A DNA stretch of 64,000 bases, taken from Fasciolopsis buskii. Its lineage: Eukaryota; Platyhelminthes; Trematoda; Plagiorchiida; Fasciolidae. The notes under the pieces are model-generated. The model was not told the DNA's origin and made no database searches. It saw only the letters and a program-made list of their open reading frames with translations. Position 1 is the first letter of the stretch. Each line of letters opens with the position of its first letter. This document shows, piece after piece, positions 39,598 to 52,212 of the stretch. Where the stretch lies: NCBI GenBank assembly GCA_008360955.1, contig LUCM01006057.1:194883-258882 (forward strand), in the 5' to 3' direction. The position numbers and the translations under genes are program-made.

Positions 39598-41995
39598 TGT
39601 TTATCCGTAAATTTGACAGAGAATTATCAAAAACGACTTTTACTTCGCCAGGATGTCCTTACTCAGTTATCACCGTAATGACAATTCACGCGCGTAAGGA
39701 GCAAGTTCGCATCAATATGTATTCTATCTATAAGGACACTGATGGTTTCAGGAATTTTATAGACTTCAGCTGCAGGCTTTTGCACATCGGTCTCATGAAT
39801 GGCTTTTGACGAATCAAACATTTTCACATTACTTACTATTAGACCGCTAACAGGAGGGAATAGATCAACGGCTAATAAACATGATTCCATCAGACAACCC
39901 TACCTCCGGGTGCTTGGAAATTCCTCTTCTATAATCAAAATGAGTGTGAATAAACGCATCTGGTATCACCATGCACGTCGAAACCCGACAAGTGGTGCAT
40001 CAATGCTTGGCATTACAAACTTGGTTTATTCATTACCTACAAGCACAGATTAGGGAAGGATAGCGAGAACAAACGGACTGCTGGTCGGCGTGCAGTTTAC
40101 CCCGTGCACATCACATGCCACATGAATGTCAATAAACAAACCTCTCATGGCTCGGACGACGATATGCATTCTCATGGCTAACGTCAATAGCACCAAACGG
40201 TTGACTCCCTCAATCACACACGTTTTTTTTTCTTGACTACTATCCAGAAAACCCAACAACCGGCCGAATATACGCAACCCAGATACATGTGTTGACAATT
40301 TCCATTTGAAAGTGTTTACCGTCATGAAATGAATTAACCCGTTGACAGCGAAGTATTCAACAGGCTTTGAGCGAGCAAGGACTGTGCTTTTACCACACTT
40401 TCGCGCTTGTTTCACTTTTTCCGATAATCATTTGAGCGTTTTTCGATACTGCGGCATCATTAGTTCTACGATAAACAACCTCCATAGCAATTTGTTCGAC
40501 CATTAACAGCAACCCTTACTTACAGACCTAAAATTGCTGGGTAGTAATAACTGAATCATAGAGAGTCCAGGATTTTATACCAATCACTGGATAGGCCTTG
40601 TGTTTTTTTTAAAATCCGTGTATCTCATTTTTCACTTAACCAAAATCCGGAAGCCGTTCTTTCGGCAAGTCGACACAGAGTAAAGTTGTTTTTTTAAACT
40701 GTGGCAGAATAATAAATGATTCTTGTCCTGACGGAAGAGGCAGTGTAATTTACAAATTATTGTTGAATCAGTCCCCTTATGGGTTTTCATGCACAGTCCT
40801 TTCGAACCAGACTAACTCACTGGCGATCTTTAACCCGGCTAAGAATTCACTATATTTCTCGTAAACTCGTGTCCTTGCGAACTTGCTGACTGATTGCAAT
40901 CTATTAAAAAAGTATATAAAACCAAGCATATCCCACTGGGTTCGATAGACGTTTCGCTAAGACGAATAATGCAACCAAATAGTGAAACATACCGGAAATA
41001 CTTTGATTACCGAGAATGACTCTACTTTCACGTGATCTTCCAAGATCAACCTCCTCAGATGAAACCTCTGCTCTATTCAGTTAATATTTTACCAGCTTTG
41101 CATCTTTTCCAAACAAACAACCTCATTTTCACTGTTTCACAAATGATTAAACGTGGTCTGTTTTACGGATTTTGATATTAGGATGATCCGAGAGACAGTG
41201 AAATAGCTGACAACTTGAATGGTGCTTCTACACAGATATTGTGTAATCCGTCTTGCAATAGATAATATCGATAAACATTGTGTCGGTTTCATTGGGCCAC
41301 TGATCGAAAATTGTAATTTGCGCTCATGACCGAGGTAGACTGACAGAGATCTTGCGTGTTGTTTACGGACGCTTAAAAGGGATGATTTAACTGAATTGCA
41401 ATCACTTGGGTCGCGGATAAGATTTGACTTTTGAAGTTTCTTGTAGGTCTGCCTTTAAAAGTATAAATAGAATGAAAAGTTTCGTTTGCAGCGAAAAAAA
41501 TTATCTGATTCTATCACGTGCATGGTGATAGAAATCCATCTATTTTCATTGATCCTACGTCCAACCAACTGGACGTGGTGCGACAGTCTTCTTGTGGTAT
41601 ACAAGATCACCAGAAGTGTTCAAAATGGGATACGAACTGATTCAATCACAGCATTCAAACACGAAAGCGTAGGGAAATTTTAGAATTTAAGGCCGGATGC
41701 CATTTAAGATGTTTTGATAATACCCAGAGGATAACTAAGGCCACAAATCCACGGCATCTGGCTTGAATAAATTCATGGTAGAAGACAAGTACTGCTAAGT
41801 CAACAGTGGCATAAGACAGAGTAAATTATTTCAACTTTCTATGCTGCTCAGACGAAAGATATTTTTAAATAGAGCGAAGCACCTCTAGCGTAAGGGATCC
41901 GCTTCCAATGTAGAAAAGAATAAATTTATTTGTGAAATTCGTCGCACCGAAATCAGTACAAAAAACACGGAACCGTGATACAACTAATTTATCAG
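39598..41995. other. gene-free stretch, nothing recognised
   Basis: No recognised gene or repeat. The - strand frame at 40050-40415 (121 codons) has no recognisable domain. Confidence 0.4.
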
Positions 41996-42294
41996 GCTTG
42001 TGAAGAACAACCAGATCTACGTATATCAGCCATCAGGATCAGGGCTGGTAAATTATAAACTTATTCGACATATATTAACGAGAAAATCAATTTGCTGCTG
42101 CCAGCTAGGGACTGAAAAAGATGAGTGCCCGGGGATTGACGAACTCGTGGTTTCAGTATTCGATAAACTGTTATTTCTGTCGTTAAGATATTCAGATCAA
42201 AATAACTCCTTACATTTAGACAGAGATCGATATTCAATGATGATGATCTCTAACAATGATGAAACAACTGTTCAATACTTTCCTGATTTCACTG
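41996..42294 (+). CDS. weak candidate internal exon of an unknown host gene
   Basis: This 299-bp segment is open in one frame throughout. It is preceded by an AG acceptor (TTTATCAG at 41988-41995) and followed by a near-consensus donor (ACTG|GTAAGT at 42291-42300). The translation starts LVKNNQIYVYQPSGSGLVNY and ends in TVQYFPDFTG. It has a mixed composition with no repeats, no Cys/His pattern and no domain I recognise. The acceptor has only a weak pyrimidine tract. No partner exon was identified on either side. An open run of about 100 codons flanked by splice-like signals can arise by chance in a window of this size, so this is only a candidate. Confidence 0.25.
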
Positions 42295-45159
42295 GTAAGT
42301 TGAACTAATTGAAAAAAAGTGGTGTCTATGCAAACCGTTCATGAGCGTCGGCTTTGCAACCCGATCACTAGCAAAGGAAAGCAAAATATAGTATCAAAGA
42401 AAAATTTTAAAGTCCTTTAGAGTGAATAATGGGACCAATTTCGGTTTTATACACTTACGACTCTTCTGTGTTCGCCATTCCGGTGCTTACATATTCTCGT
42501 CCAATACCATAGTCATCCACAATTTGACAGAATCCATCTGAAGTGGAAAAAAATCTTACCAAGGAAAAACTGCTTCTGTGGACGAAATTCGGTCCACCCT
42601 GAACAAACGTTCCCAACTTGCTCACCTACAACTTACTCAAATTCTCCTGGAACTGTGTTTTAGCTATTGTGCTTGAGGGCTATTTTTCTATTGTTTCTTC
42701 AGAAAGTACCGGAAGATTAAAAGTGCGACAGTCCTCATGATTTTCGCAGCTTTATACCACACTCGCCGGGAAAAAATACAGGATGATTAGTGATCATGGA
42801 TAAATAAAAGTTGTTGTTTCATTACTGAAAGATCCAAGAATAGTTACCATGAGCGCAACTGTGGTTAGATGGGAACCAGGACCACTCAACCTTCGCCAGA
42901 ATATCTCATCCCTGTCTATTTTATCTGCATCAAGTAAGAATCGAAGATCATTTATGAGTGTTATGGTTGTCTTCAGCGTAATTGCTGCTATGACTGTGCG
43001 GCCCCAAAAAACGACCATGTGTGAGACCTCACAGTTAAGTAACCAGACTGCAAAATGTAGTCTATGCATTGCTTAATGTCCACTGAAAAGTTGCACGGCT
43101 AATCCTTATAACGGGCAAGCTATACGTCACTATCTTCATTGTGACTGTGTAGGTGCGGCCTGCCTTTGCTTACACTTGCATTGCTTTTCTTCATGAGTTT
43201 TCCTTTCAGTTTTCAGCATTTCTGATGGTTGTAACCCCTGTTATAGGAGCCCTAGCCTCCTCTATATGTCACGTCCACGTGACTTTGGAGAAACCAAACT
43301 TCTATGAGACAGACTGACTGAGCCAAACAAAACAATTTATATCGCACTTAACTTCCGAACAGCGAGTAAAATGTAGGTAGAAGTGGATTCTTATCCAGGT
43401 GATCGTAATATGGGTTAGTACTGACATAAGTCAAGAAGGAGCAAAAAGTGCTTCAGTTAGTGAATCAACGACAAACACGGAGTACCGGCTCAGAGCCTTT
43501 TAGCTGCCCAGCTTTGCAATAAATATGTCTGAAAAGTGGAACAACACAGTCCATCGGAAATGTCCTAGAACTCCAACCGGGTATCATTTTCCAGTAAGGT
43601 AATGCGGCCATCCACAAAATCTGTGAATTCAAGAATCAATCACTATGGCCATGCCTTCGCTACGAGCAACCCTGGTACTAAGTCATCTGCGGCTGTTTAG
43701 GGAACTCCAGTTCAATAGTGAACCGCGTGAATTCCGTATTTGAATCGGCATCTGAACACAGAATCTCTTTAAAATATCAATTTGTGCCTAGACATACATC
43801 AAAATCATATACATCAACTGTAAAGTTTCAATTTTCTCAACTGTAAAGTTCTCAAAAAGGCCTACTGCACGTGGTCCCACGGTGATCGGATCAGCCTACA
43901 TGTCAAGGAGGCAGGAACGTTTTCGGCCGATAAATATCATATTTTCCGAAATATTTTGGTTTAAAAACAAACTTTTTGGACACAACTTGGCATTCCAGTC
44001 TCATTGTGAGGTAAAATTAGATTTTACGAAAACTTGCAGCCACTGGAATAACGATTTACTGATGGGAACTGATACATTTACCATGGAGTGCATCAGATGG
44101 CAACGAGTGGAAAGTCACTGCAAACGCAAAATTGCGCGTAATCCGTGGTTCCATCCAGAATTAAAGAACATTAAGGATTTTTTTAATTTTCCGTTTTCAT
44201 AGCCATTCCAGGAAACGTCCCCAAAAGAGGGCGGATGTCTGCCTGAATAGGTTTTCTTTATTTTGATTATGCCAACAACTTAGCTTTTCCGAGCAGCAAT
44301 GATCAAATAATTTAGAAAAATATTGGACCGTTCGGCAATGAAGACATCCCGAAACGGTACGTGCTCCGCACCTGACAGGAGCCTGTATTCACTTTTTGTG
44401 GTGGTCAGTTTGAGATAGTCAACAACTATTAATATCTCAAGAGCTTGATTAGGACTGGAAGTATTAAGGATTAGGCTACATCACAAATCGTCAAAACAGC
44501 TTTTAAGAATATGCGATAGAAGTGACACCCTCAAGAGGTCTGATATTCCCTTACAGAAAGGGTATACAATGCTATAGTTCCTAGCTTTCTTCCCCATGGT
44601 CGGTTCGTGAAAAGCAACATGGAAAGAAAACGACAAAAAAACGCAAAGTAAGTAACATGAAGACAAAAAGCTCTTATCCTCCTGATTGTTTACTGTTCTT
44701 CCTCTTTTGAAACAAGCCAGTCGTTCGGAGGGAATGTACAACAAATGTCCAACCAGCTTATTCTATCCGTGATCCTTCCAGGGGGGCCAGCACTTTACAC
44801 CTAACCTCTGTCATTGACAAAGTTTTCTTGCTATATTCAACCAATAATACGGAGATAACAGTGTTCGAACACCGATTCGCTTTTTCGGGTCCATCTTGTA
44901 TTGCTCTCTCGGTCAGTGCAAACAGAAAAACTATATTGGAGAGACCAGCGGCAGCCAAGCGGTCAACCTCACGTGGGTCATCAGCAATTAACTCCTCATT
45001 TTGGGTGTTCACATTTGACCGCAAACTCTTAGCCGTAAATGAAGTACACCGACTTTTCATTAATAAAGGGAGAAAAAGATAAGGGAATGATACAAGTCAG
45101 ATGCAGTGTAGTCAACGTGAATCAATTTCCATAACATCATCGTAGACTGCATGGCAAAT
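42295..45159. other. gene-free stretch, nothing recognised
   Basis: No assignable gene. A 13-bp direct repeat (CAACTGTAAAGTT) occurs twice near 43817-43850. Both strands are open for 84-100 codons near 44758-45082 without a recognisable protein. Confidence 0.4.
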
Positions 45160-45231
45160 TCCGCCGACGGTCAGGTGAATAACGCATCTGACACTACAAA
45201 AGTGTAAAAGGTTCGAGTTCCTAATCCCCTG
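45160..45231 (+). repeat. tRNA-derived sequence, tRNA-Arg-like
   Basis: GGTCAGGTGAATAACGCATC resembles the A box and start of the anticodon arm of a tRNA such as tRNA-Arg. It is followed after about 25 nt by GGTTCGAGTTCC, one base off a perfect B box. The anticodon stem and acceptor arms are not kept, so it is a pseudogene or a SINE head. No body sequence shared with another copy was seen. Confidence 0.45.
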
Positions 45232-48200
45232 ACACTGATAATGCACGATTATTTGTTTCTCGGCTCGTTAAGAAATATGAACTTTCAAGGTCTTGGTTGG
45301 TTACATGTCAATCTAAATCTCAAAACTCTGGTGACCGATTTCTCAACTCCGATCTAGTGAACCTCAGAGCTTATGGAATACGCCCCTTTCATTGCTCATG
45401 TGCATGAAACCGGGACCGAGAGAAAAGAAGAACCGTCAAACTGACTTCACATGAAGTTAACCGTTAACTAAGAATTCTCATAACGATCACAGCTCATAGA
45501 CTTTCATTGTACATATCATCAGTGGGCAGACTTGCCTCACCACTTGAATCTAGGTGGAAGGTAAATAGAAAGAAGGAAATAGTATTGTCTCGGTACCGCC
45601 CCACGAAGAAGGAGAAATGTTTAAAATATTTTGACAATGACTGACCAGAGGTTGTGAGCGAAAATCAAAATTCAAAGGATGATTTGGGACACGAAATTCG
45701 AAGATCCCAATTTACTTTGCGAGTAAACATTAGTAAGCTACTGGCAAATTAGTGTTACTATTAGCAGTAACACGAGTAGTCGATTGCAATTACTATGTAC
45801 TGGAATGCCCACAAATTTTCTCCGGAATGTTGGGATTCTTTGCAACCAGAATATACCGTTTGTTCATCAAAACAAAGGTCACCTGATTTTGGCATCCTCT
45901 TTCTACGACCTGTCCCAAACTAAATCCTTTAATCCTTTCAGCCAGTGTGCCCAAATTTGAACGCTCCGTTTAGATGATTGATCCAGAATCACAGTATTCT
46001 AGTGGTCCGGAAAATATGAAGCTTTCTGACCGGGATAACCAAAGCCGAACTTTCTCGGGTTCGTCGATATCTTGGAAAATCACAAATGGGCCAAAAACAA
46101 AAATTTTCATTTTATTGATTATCAAGCAGTACTATATATTCCATTTCGAAATAGATAAGTCCAGTAAACAAATGCCTTCTAGGTTGTCTAACGTTAAGAT
46201 CGAGAGAGCTAATTAGTCACTTTATGCGTAGTCTTGCTCAATGGGTAATAATAATATAAACCATTGTGTCTTCGATATTTTGTGATGTTTTTCGCGAAAT
46301 AATATCTTCACTTGCAACTAGTCACGCTGAACGAAGGACTGTGACTGACCACCATAATTCAGGATAGGATAGGTGACTCAAACCACAGCTGCTTTATGGA
46401 GGCTTTCTTCGAAAGTGTGATGACTGAATAAACACTGCGGCCGGTATTTTCTGCCCTACAAATGATCACACCTTATTTCTCAGCTAACTTATCTTGCCTT
46501 ACCTGACGACGTATAATTTGTCCAGCCAACAGATTTTCAGATTGGGCACGTGCATGAGACGTACCGTCTAGCTTATCTGGTAACCGGCTATACCATTTGT
46601 GCTTCTGCTGTGTTCTCTAGTTTTCATTTGCTTTAAATTGGTCAAACGTGGTTTACATACCATACAAACTGAAAGTTGGTTCGGAATCCCTAATGGAAAA
46701 TAGTAAGACTAGACCACATTTTCTGGCATCTGGACTGGAGACCGATGGAACTAATAATGAATTCTTCAAGTCGTGCAATCCGAATATTCCTTCTCCTAAT
46801 CTTTTTTGTCAAACCACACTTGCTAGTAAAATTCGACTGGGGACTTTTTCACGAAATTCACGTCACTAGATGATACCGACAAAAAGGAAGACCACGCACA
46901 GTCTTTTGGAAACTTTATGACGGTCTATATCGACAAGTGCCAAATGTATATTAGGAAAAACGCATAAAACAAGATTTAAAGAAGATAACAGTCGGTGAAA
47001 TAAAACAATGCGAAAGTAAACAGATGACTCACACGGTACGCAAACTTTATGACTCCGGACCCCAACAGCCGTCATTATTCGTCCGCCAAACGAACGGAGG
47101 CTGTCACACCGCTTGGCAAATCCATTGGGGGTGATTTTCTGGTGACTAGTCTGGCGTCTTGGAAACTGAAAGGAACTCGGCCGGGTGTCTAGGTGAGCAG
47201 TGATTACTGTGTATTCGCCGAAACCTTTATCGCCATTTTAGATCTGATGTTTTCTTCGGAAGACTTGGAAGCTAGAAATTTTGAGTCGAACAGTAAAATC
47301 GCAGAATGCATCACGTCGTCTTACCAGGGAATTTTCGCTAGATGGCATTCGCGACCACACCAACGAGTGCGGAATTTCGCAAAGGGGGGACGAGGAGGAA
47401 ATCTATTCAATCTTATCCGCTCTGAAGCTTCGGATTCAAAGCTATCACAAGTCCCACCACACCAGCGGTCCGCTTCAATTTCAATCAGAAGACTAATGAA
47501 ATGCGGACCGCGAGAAATCAGACAGTTATTTGGTCGATTCCGTTTATAGCCGGGACGAGCGAAGGAGATAGGCAAGTCGTATATTTCACCAACCCACCGT
47601 CTGCCCTACCACCACCACGTTATGGCGATGCATTGGTGAAACCCGCTTCGAAACGACCCTAATGCAATGAAGTACATTTTTACACTTCACGACTCCCAAT
47701 AAGTTCCGATATTAATAGTATTACCACCCTTGTTCACTGACCTCTGTAATTTTGAACTGTCCTTTAAAATCAAAATACATCTGTAAATTCCTTTAGAATG
47801 TGACCAATACTGACCCGCGTTTCCACAGCGTAGCATCACTATTTTAAGTGACTTCTGCCTTGGTTACAGGTCACTCGGACCGGCGGTTTTGATTTTCATT
47901 CCATTGCCAGCGTGTTCGACTTGAAGGTTACAAAAACTGAGTTTGGCCTTTAGATCACCAAAGTCAGCGCTCATAAAACTTTGATATATGTATGTATATA
48001 CCCAAATAAAGCGGCCTACTTGCAACATTATATGCATCCAATAGTAATGAAAACAATATCAAAATTATAGGGGATGAAATAGATGCAAAACAGACGAGCG
48101 TCTGACTGTTGTAACATCATGGTGGTCCGAATTGCCAGTAGCATCTTAGGAAGTTGAGGGGTATTTTGGGTGCAAATAAAGAGAAAAAAGAAAGTATGGT

Positions 48201-48794
48201 GAAACATAAATGGTTCGAACAAACAGCCAGTTGTACTACTTTGTTCGAAGCGGAGAGCTACGACACTACCCATTTCATAACGTACTACGTGAGCACCATC
48301 AGGACTTCAAGGAGGAGTCTAACTTGCCCCCCCCTAAAAAACCGGTTGATGAATTAGTTTTAGTATGTTGCAATTAGTAAATAAATTGCCTAACCACACA
48401 TGCTGTGAGTAAAGACAAATCGAAATTTGTTTCTTCAAGACAATGATACAACAGTGTCGGGGAAATATGCTGAGATTGTATCAAGCGTTCCTGACAGGCC
48501 CTGCATTCAAAATGATCGACATCACGTCAGCTTGATTTGTGAAAATTTCGTGCACACCCGTTGGGTGTGCTGAGGTCAAAAACAGGACACTGTGGAGGAA
48601 AGCAAAGCTATTTAGTCCCAAGTATTAACAAAACTAGACACCAAACACCCATCCATTCGCAGACTCAATATGTTTGTTCCAGTGTGAATCTGTAAACTCC
48701 ACCCAAACGAGTTAACTCAATATTTGGCAGTGTACAGGATATCAATGCACGTTTAATACCTGAATATCGTATTTTTTCATCAAATGAATTACAC
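45232..48794. other. gene-free stretch, nothing recognised
   Basis: No assignable gene. Around 47193-47575 three overlapping frames on both strands are open, reflecting a locally low stop density. No domain is visible. Confidence 0.4.
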
Positions 48795-49130
48795 CTTCCA
48801 CGAAATAATTCAGCATAATACATAATCGCTCAACTTACCATCAAGGAACCATTGGAAGCACCGTAAAGGCATTTCATCCTTGTTAGGAATCATCAGCAGT
48901 GCATATCCACCACGCCAGAACTGGGACGCAAACCCGGGACGAACGATTTTGAGTCAAACGTCCTTGCCATTGCGTTTCCGGGTAGGTTCTCAACGGCTTA
49001 TTGGACTTCACCATATGATGTTGCTCCTATCTGTCACTGATTTACAAGACTAAGGGCTGTCAGCGTACGGCAATCGAGGCCTACTGATAGATGACTTCTC
49101 TGTAGGAACGACGAAGGCTTTGGGAGTGAC
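48795..49130 (-). mobile_element. ribozyme-bearing tRNA-derived SINE, copy 2
   Basis: It has the same layout as the other copies and includes the longest upstream part. On the - strand it begins near CCAAAGCCTTCG, continues through TAGAGAAGTCATCTATCAGTAG-like sequence and TGCAAATCAGTGACGGATAG-like sequence, and then reaches the tRNA-like region and the hammerhead. Copies 2 and 4 share this upstream part; copies 1 and 3 do not, which suggests 5' truncation of the latter. The tRNA-like region is eroded here (the A box is weak). Confidence 0.75.
48858..48902 (-). ncRNA. hammerhead ribozyme in SINE copy 2, stem III decayed
   Basis: Stem I GCACTG pairs with CGGTGC, with one G-U wobble. The core CTGATGA, stem II and GAAA are intact. 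The mini stem III has been lost: the sequence after GAAA is TGCCTTT, which cannot form the ACA/TGT stem. It is probably inactive. Confidence 0.6.
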
Positions 49131-49899
49131 CCACCCTTGACCGAAAAATCACAAATCTACGGAATCTACAAGTATCGATAAAACTTAAATTTCCAATATC
49201 AAACGTGACGGTGTTTTGAAATATTACTAAACGCTTTAAAAAACAATGTGATTATCTAATACTATTTAATTTCAGCGAGAAACAGATGGTCCCTGCACCA
49301 AGTAATGCAATTATTCGAGGAGGTTCCAAAGCGGCTCTTCTATCATGTTCTCCATAAGACTTATCTTATTTGTAGCTCTGACAATCAGTGAAGTCGGTTT
49401 CCAAGTCTGCTTCCCTTCTTATCTGGAGGCATCCATAACCAATATTCATTGGTTTGCAATAGAAAATCACTTTCGGCGAATGCACAATTCCTCATTTATG
49501 GTATGGCCAGATGTAGAGCATAATCTCGCAATTTAAATTGTTAGTGCAAGATCGATTCGCGCTCCGGGACTTCCTGCTCTTCGGTTGTTTGAGCATTTAC
49601 CGCTCCACAGATCACCCTCGAGTGCGCGACCGTTCCAATAACAAACCGGGGGTGCAATCATCGAGTTGAACGAACTTCCCGTGTAAATGTAATCATTTTG
49701 CTATGGTATGCTGGATGTTCGATAAGATCCTTTGTCTGTCGGACAGATTCTTCAACGGTAATTATCTTTTGGTATGTTTTCACTTTTGACTGATGTAGTC
49801 GACCTGATTGACAATTTGGTTCTACAGCGTCATTGCTACTGTCGTCCTATTTATTACACGAACACCACAGCAAATCTGCGAAACAGCAGAGATTAGTTG
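49131..49899. other. gene-free stretch, nothing recognised
   Basis: No gene or repeat recognised; only open frames shorter than 70 codons. Confidence 0.4.
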
Positions 49900-50095
49900 G
49901 CCGGCGGTGGCCAAGCGGATAAGGTCGAGGTGTTTGGGCGTAAAAGTCGTGGGTTCGAATCCTCCCACCGCCGGTCAACTTCCCAACTTCGCAGCCAGCT
50001 GCTGGTCGCGGCCCCCTTCCTGAAAAGTGATGTACACTGTTGTTTCATTAATGAAGGAAGTAAAAGATTAAAAGGTAAAAAGTTAGTTTCGAATA
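49900..50095 (+). mobile_element. tRNA-headed SINE, family B, copy 2 (better preserved)
   Basis: The head at 49901-49974 has a perfect A box (TGGCCAAGCGG) and a perfect B box (GGTTCGAATCC), together an RNA polymerase III-type internal promoter. A 7-bp acceptor-like stem (CCGGCGG/CCGCCGG) is perfect. Three extra bases follow the B box, so the T arm cannot form normally, and no convincing anticodon arm exists; it is not a working tRNA. The body after 49975 is shared with copy 1 at 24576-24750, including CTTCCTGAAAA, TGTTTCATTAA and an A-rich tail. Confidence 0.7.
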
Positions 50096-50103
50096 ATGAA
50101 AAG

Positions 50104-50186
50104 ATCGGCGGCGACTTGATTCGAACCCAGGATTTTCATCCACTTCACGGTACTGACCGTTGAACCACTTCCAGTCATGCGAGCCA
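50104..50186 (-). repeat. tRNA-derived sequence facing the family B SINE
   Basis: On the - strand there is an A-box-like TGACTGGAAGTGGTTCAACGG and a B-box-like GGGTTCGAATCA about 35 nt later. The acceptor arms do not pair. It lies within about 10 nt of the end of the + strand SINE at 49900-50095, so the two tRNA-like heads point towards each other. It may be the head of a third SINE family. Confidence 0.45.
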
Positions 50187-51389
50187 AAGATAAAACTAGA
50201 CATACACTACAAAGTGGTCCATGTAGCTCGTCAAAGGTGCAGTATCGTAACTTGACTGTTAACACACGAAGTACGAAATTATTAGTAGTGATCGGTAATA
50301 AAAGTTGGCCAGCACTTAACTATTTGCTAAAAAATATATGGGGTCAAGTGGCTTAAATATTAACCAATTTTGTTTCCACGTTTTACGACAATCATCCTTC
50401 CATTCACGTGATCCGGTTTTCGGTTGCTAACTCAAACCATGATGTCGTCAAAACATAAGTTAACAAAGAATGACCAAAGAATAATCCTAAGATACTAAGA
50501 TGAAATAATTATATGGGATAGGGAAGACTTCGAATGCAAGGTTGTGACTACTAGCCACATTTGTGGGATCACGTGAACTCCAACGCACGATTCCATTGGT
50601 TGTGGTTTTCATATCTTTTCGTCAGGTCAAGAACTGACGAACTCGATTCATTTCCCAACGGTTACTTGTTTACGAGAAACGCGATCTGACAGCATGCGAA
50701 ACATGAACCAGCCACATTAGTCTGTACTAATTCCGTGTTTCTCCTAAAGATTAAAATTTAGGTTAAGCACCCTATCCAAACCTCTGAGCAACTGGGAGAA
50801 TTATTCGACTATATCCTCGCATTTGTTGTGAAGATTCAGTGCTCAGAAACCGAAAGTCTTCATATATCACCCTTCTCTAACGGCCGCTTATGGATCGTCT
50901 GGCATCAAGTCAACCCAGCATTGCAGCAGCAGTTTACATTTCTACGGTATAATTGACATCTCAAACATTACAATATTATCCAGGTAGCCGAGCAACATCT
51001 ACAGGTGTTTTGGATTTCACTCAGAATTGCATCATACGCGTACTTTAAGTGGGACAATTTAATTTTCTGGACAAAATTCATTGCTACTATTCTCGCGTGA
51101 AGATAGAGTCATTTCCATAATCATCATGATCATAAGTTTGAGAAGAAGAACCTGAAGAACAAATTTCTCAGTCAATTCCTGTAAAAGATCGTTATTACCA
51201 CGAAAATGGCTTCGGTTATTCGCAAACAACGACTGGAAGAGAGAAGTGGATATTTTTCACATACCCATCAGTGGCGCACAACTCTATGGGATTGCGTGAT
51301 GGACCAAGTCCAGGAGGTACATTTGCTTTAAAAACTCGTTTCAGGGTATTTGTGGTTAATACAACTGAGGCTGGTTCGATTCTTAAGCA
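50187..51389. other. gene-free stretch, nothing recognised
   Basis: No recognised gene. The part nearest 51390 would be the continuation of the reverse transcriptase of the RTE-like relic on the - strand, but I could not follow it further. Confidence 0.4.
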
Positions 51390-51399
51390 TGCACTTTTC

Positions 51400-52046
51400 G
51401 GGAGGACTAGATAATTGACAAAGGATAATTCCAGCGAACAATCTGGATACGAGGCTTGCCAAAACTTCTCCCGTAATTTTCACAGCAGAATTTGTCACCT
51501 CTTTTGTAAATCGGTAGGATCGCTGGTTCACGTCAGCACACAGATATTTGCATCTATCCTCAGACTGACCCCACGAGTTTCAGCCCCAAGACTAAAATTT
51601 TGCCACCATCCTGGAAAATGGACGGCGACACCCCGTCTGGTCCAGTAGCCTTACTCATTTTTCGAGAACCTATCTTCCTGATGGCTTTCACTTATAATAG
51701 AGAATTAATATCCAGTTGCACTCTTTGACTTGCAGGCGTAAGTGCAAAATCCATTGTAGAACTGAGAAAACTAAATTGCTCCATAGTGTTCTCAACGCTA
51801 ATTATGAATTGGTGAGTCACTGAATTCTTTGATCAACCAACTTACATCCGGATTTCATGGGTCAGTGTTCCTAACCAGTCGATACAAGTTGCGGCTATCG
51901 CCGATAACCGTAGCCCCCGCCATTTTCTTGCATCTCCCTGTCTGCCAGTGCTCCCCTTTCACCTCTCGTGTATCACGTCGGTTGATAACTTCTATATTTG
52001 TGTATCGGACTGGATGTGACATTAGGAGGGATGGGTCTGCGCGCAC
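51400..52046 (-). pseudogene. broken RTE-like linker and early reverse transcriptase
   Basis: The linker reads AGATVIGDSRNLYRLVRNTD, a stop, then NPDVSWLIKEF, equivalent to SGNSRRLF and SVSEIVCD in copy 1. Around 51660-51590 the - strand reads SKATGPDGVSPSIFQDGGK, a clear match to the KATGPDG...FKDGG start of LINE reverse transcriptases. At about 51521 it continues as ILPIYKRGDKFCCENY (the PIYKKGD...NYRGISL block). After a frame change it reads EVLASLVSRLFAG, equivalent to the KLLASLILRRLF block. The order and spacing are right for an RT, but stops and shifts kill it. Confidence 0.8.
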
Positions 52047-52212
52047 CTAACAGATCAACGTATTCACTGTTTGTGGAACCCATGTGACCTGAAGTTCTAT
52101 GGGTCAAATGCCGCTGAATGTGGGACATTTTCAATCAGTTTCCAATTTTTTTCGGATTCCAAACATTTGGCTGTGACAAAAACCATATTGAAAGAATCGA
52201 CTGAAAATAACT

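Noticed and set aside
42770..42830. A third family B SINE copy (TTGTTTCATTACTGAAAG)
   Set aside because: Only a short TGTTTCATTA match; no tRNA-like head or other body sequence nearby.
49901..49974. A functional tRNA gene
   Set aside because: A and B boxes and an acceptor-like stem are good, but three extra bases disrupt the T arm, there is no credible anticodon arm, and the downstream body is shared with 24.6 kb, so it is a SINE head.
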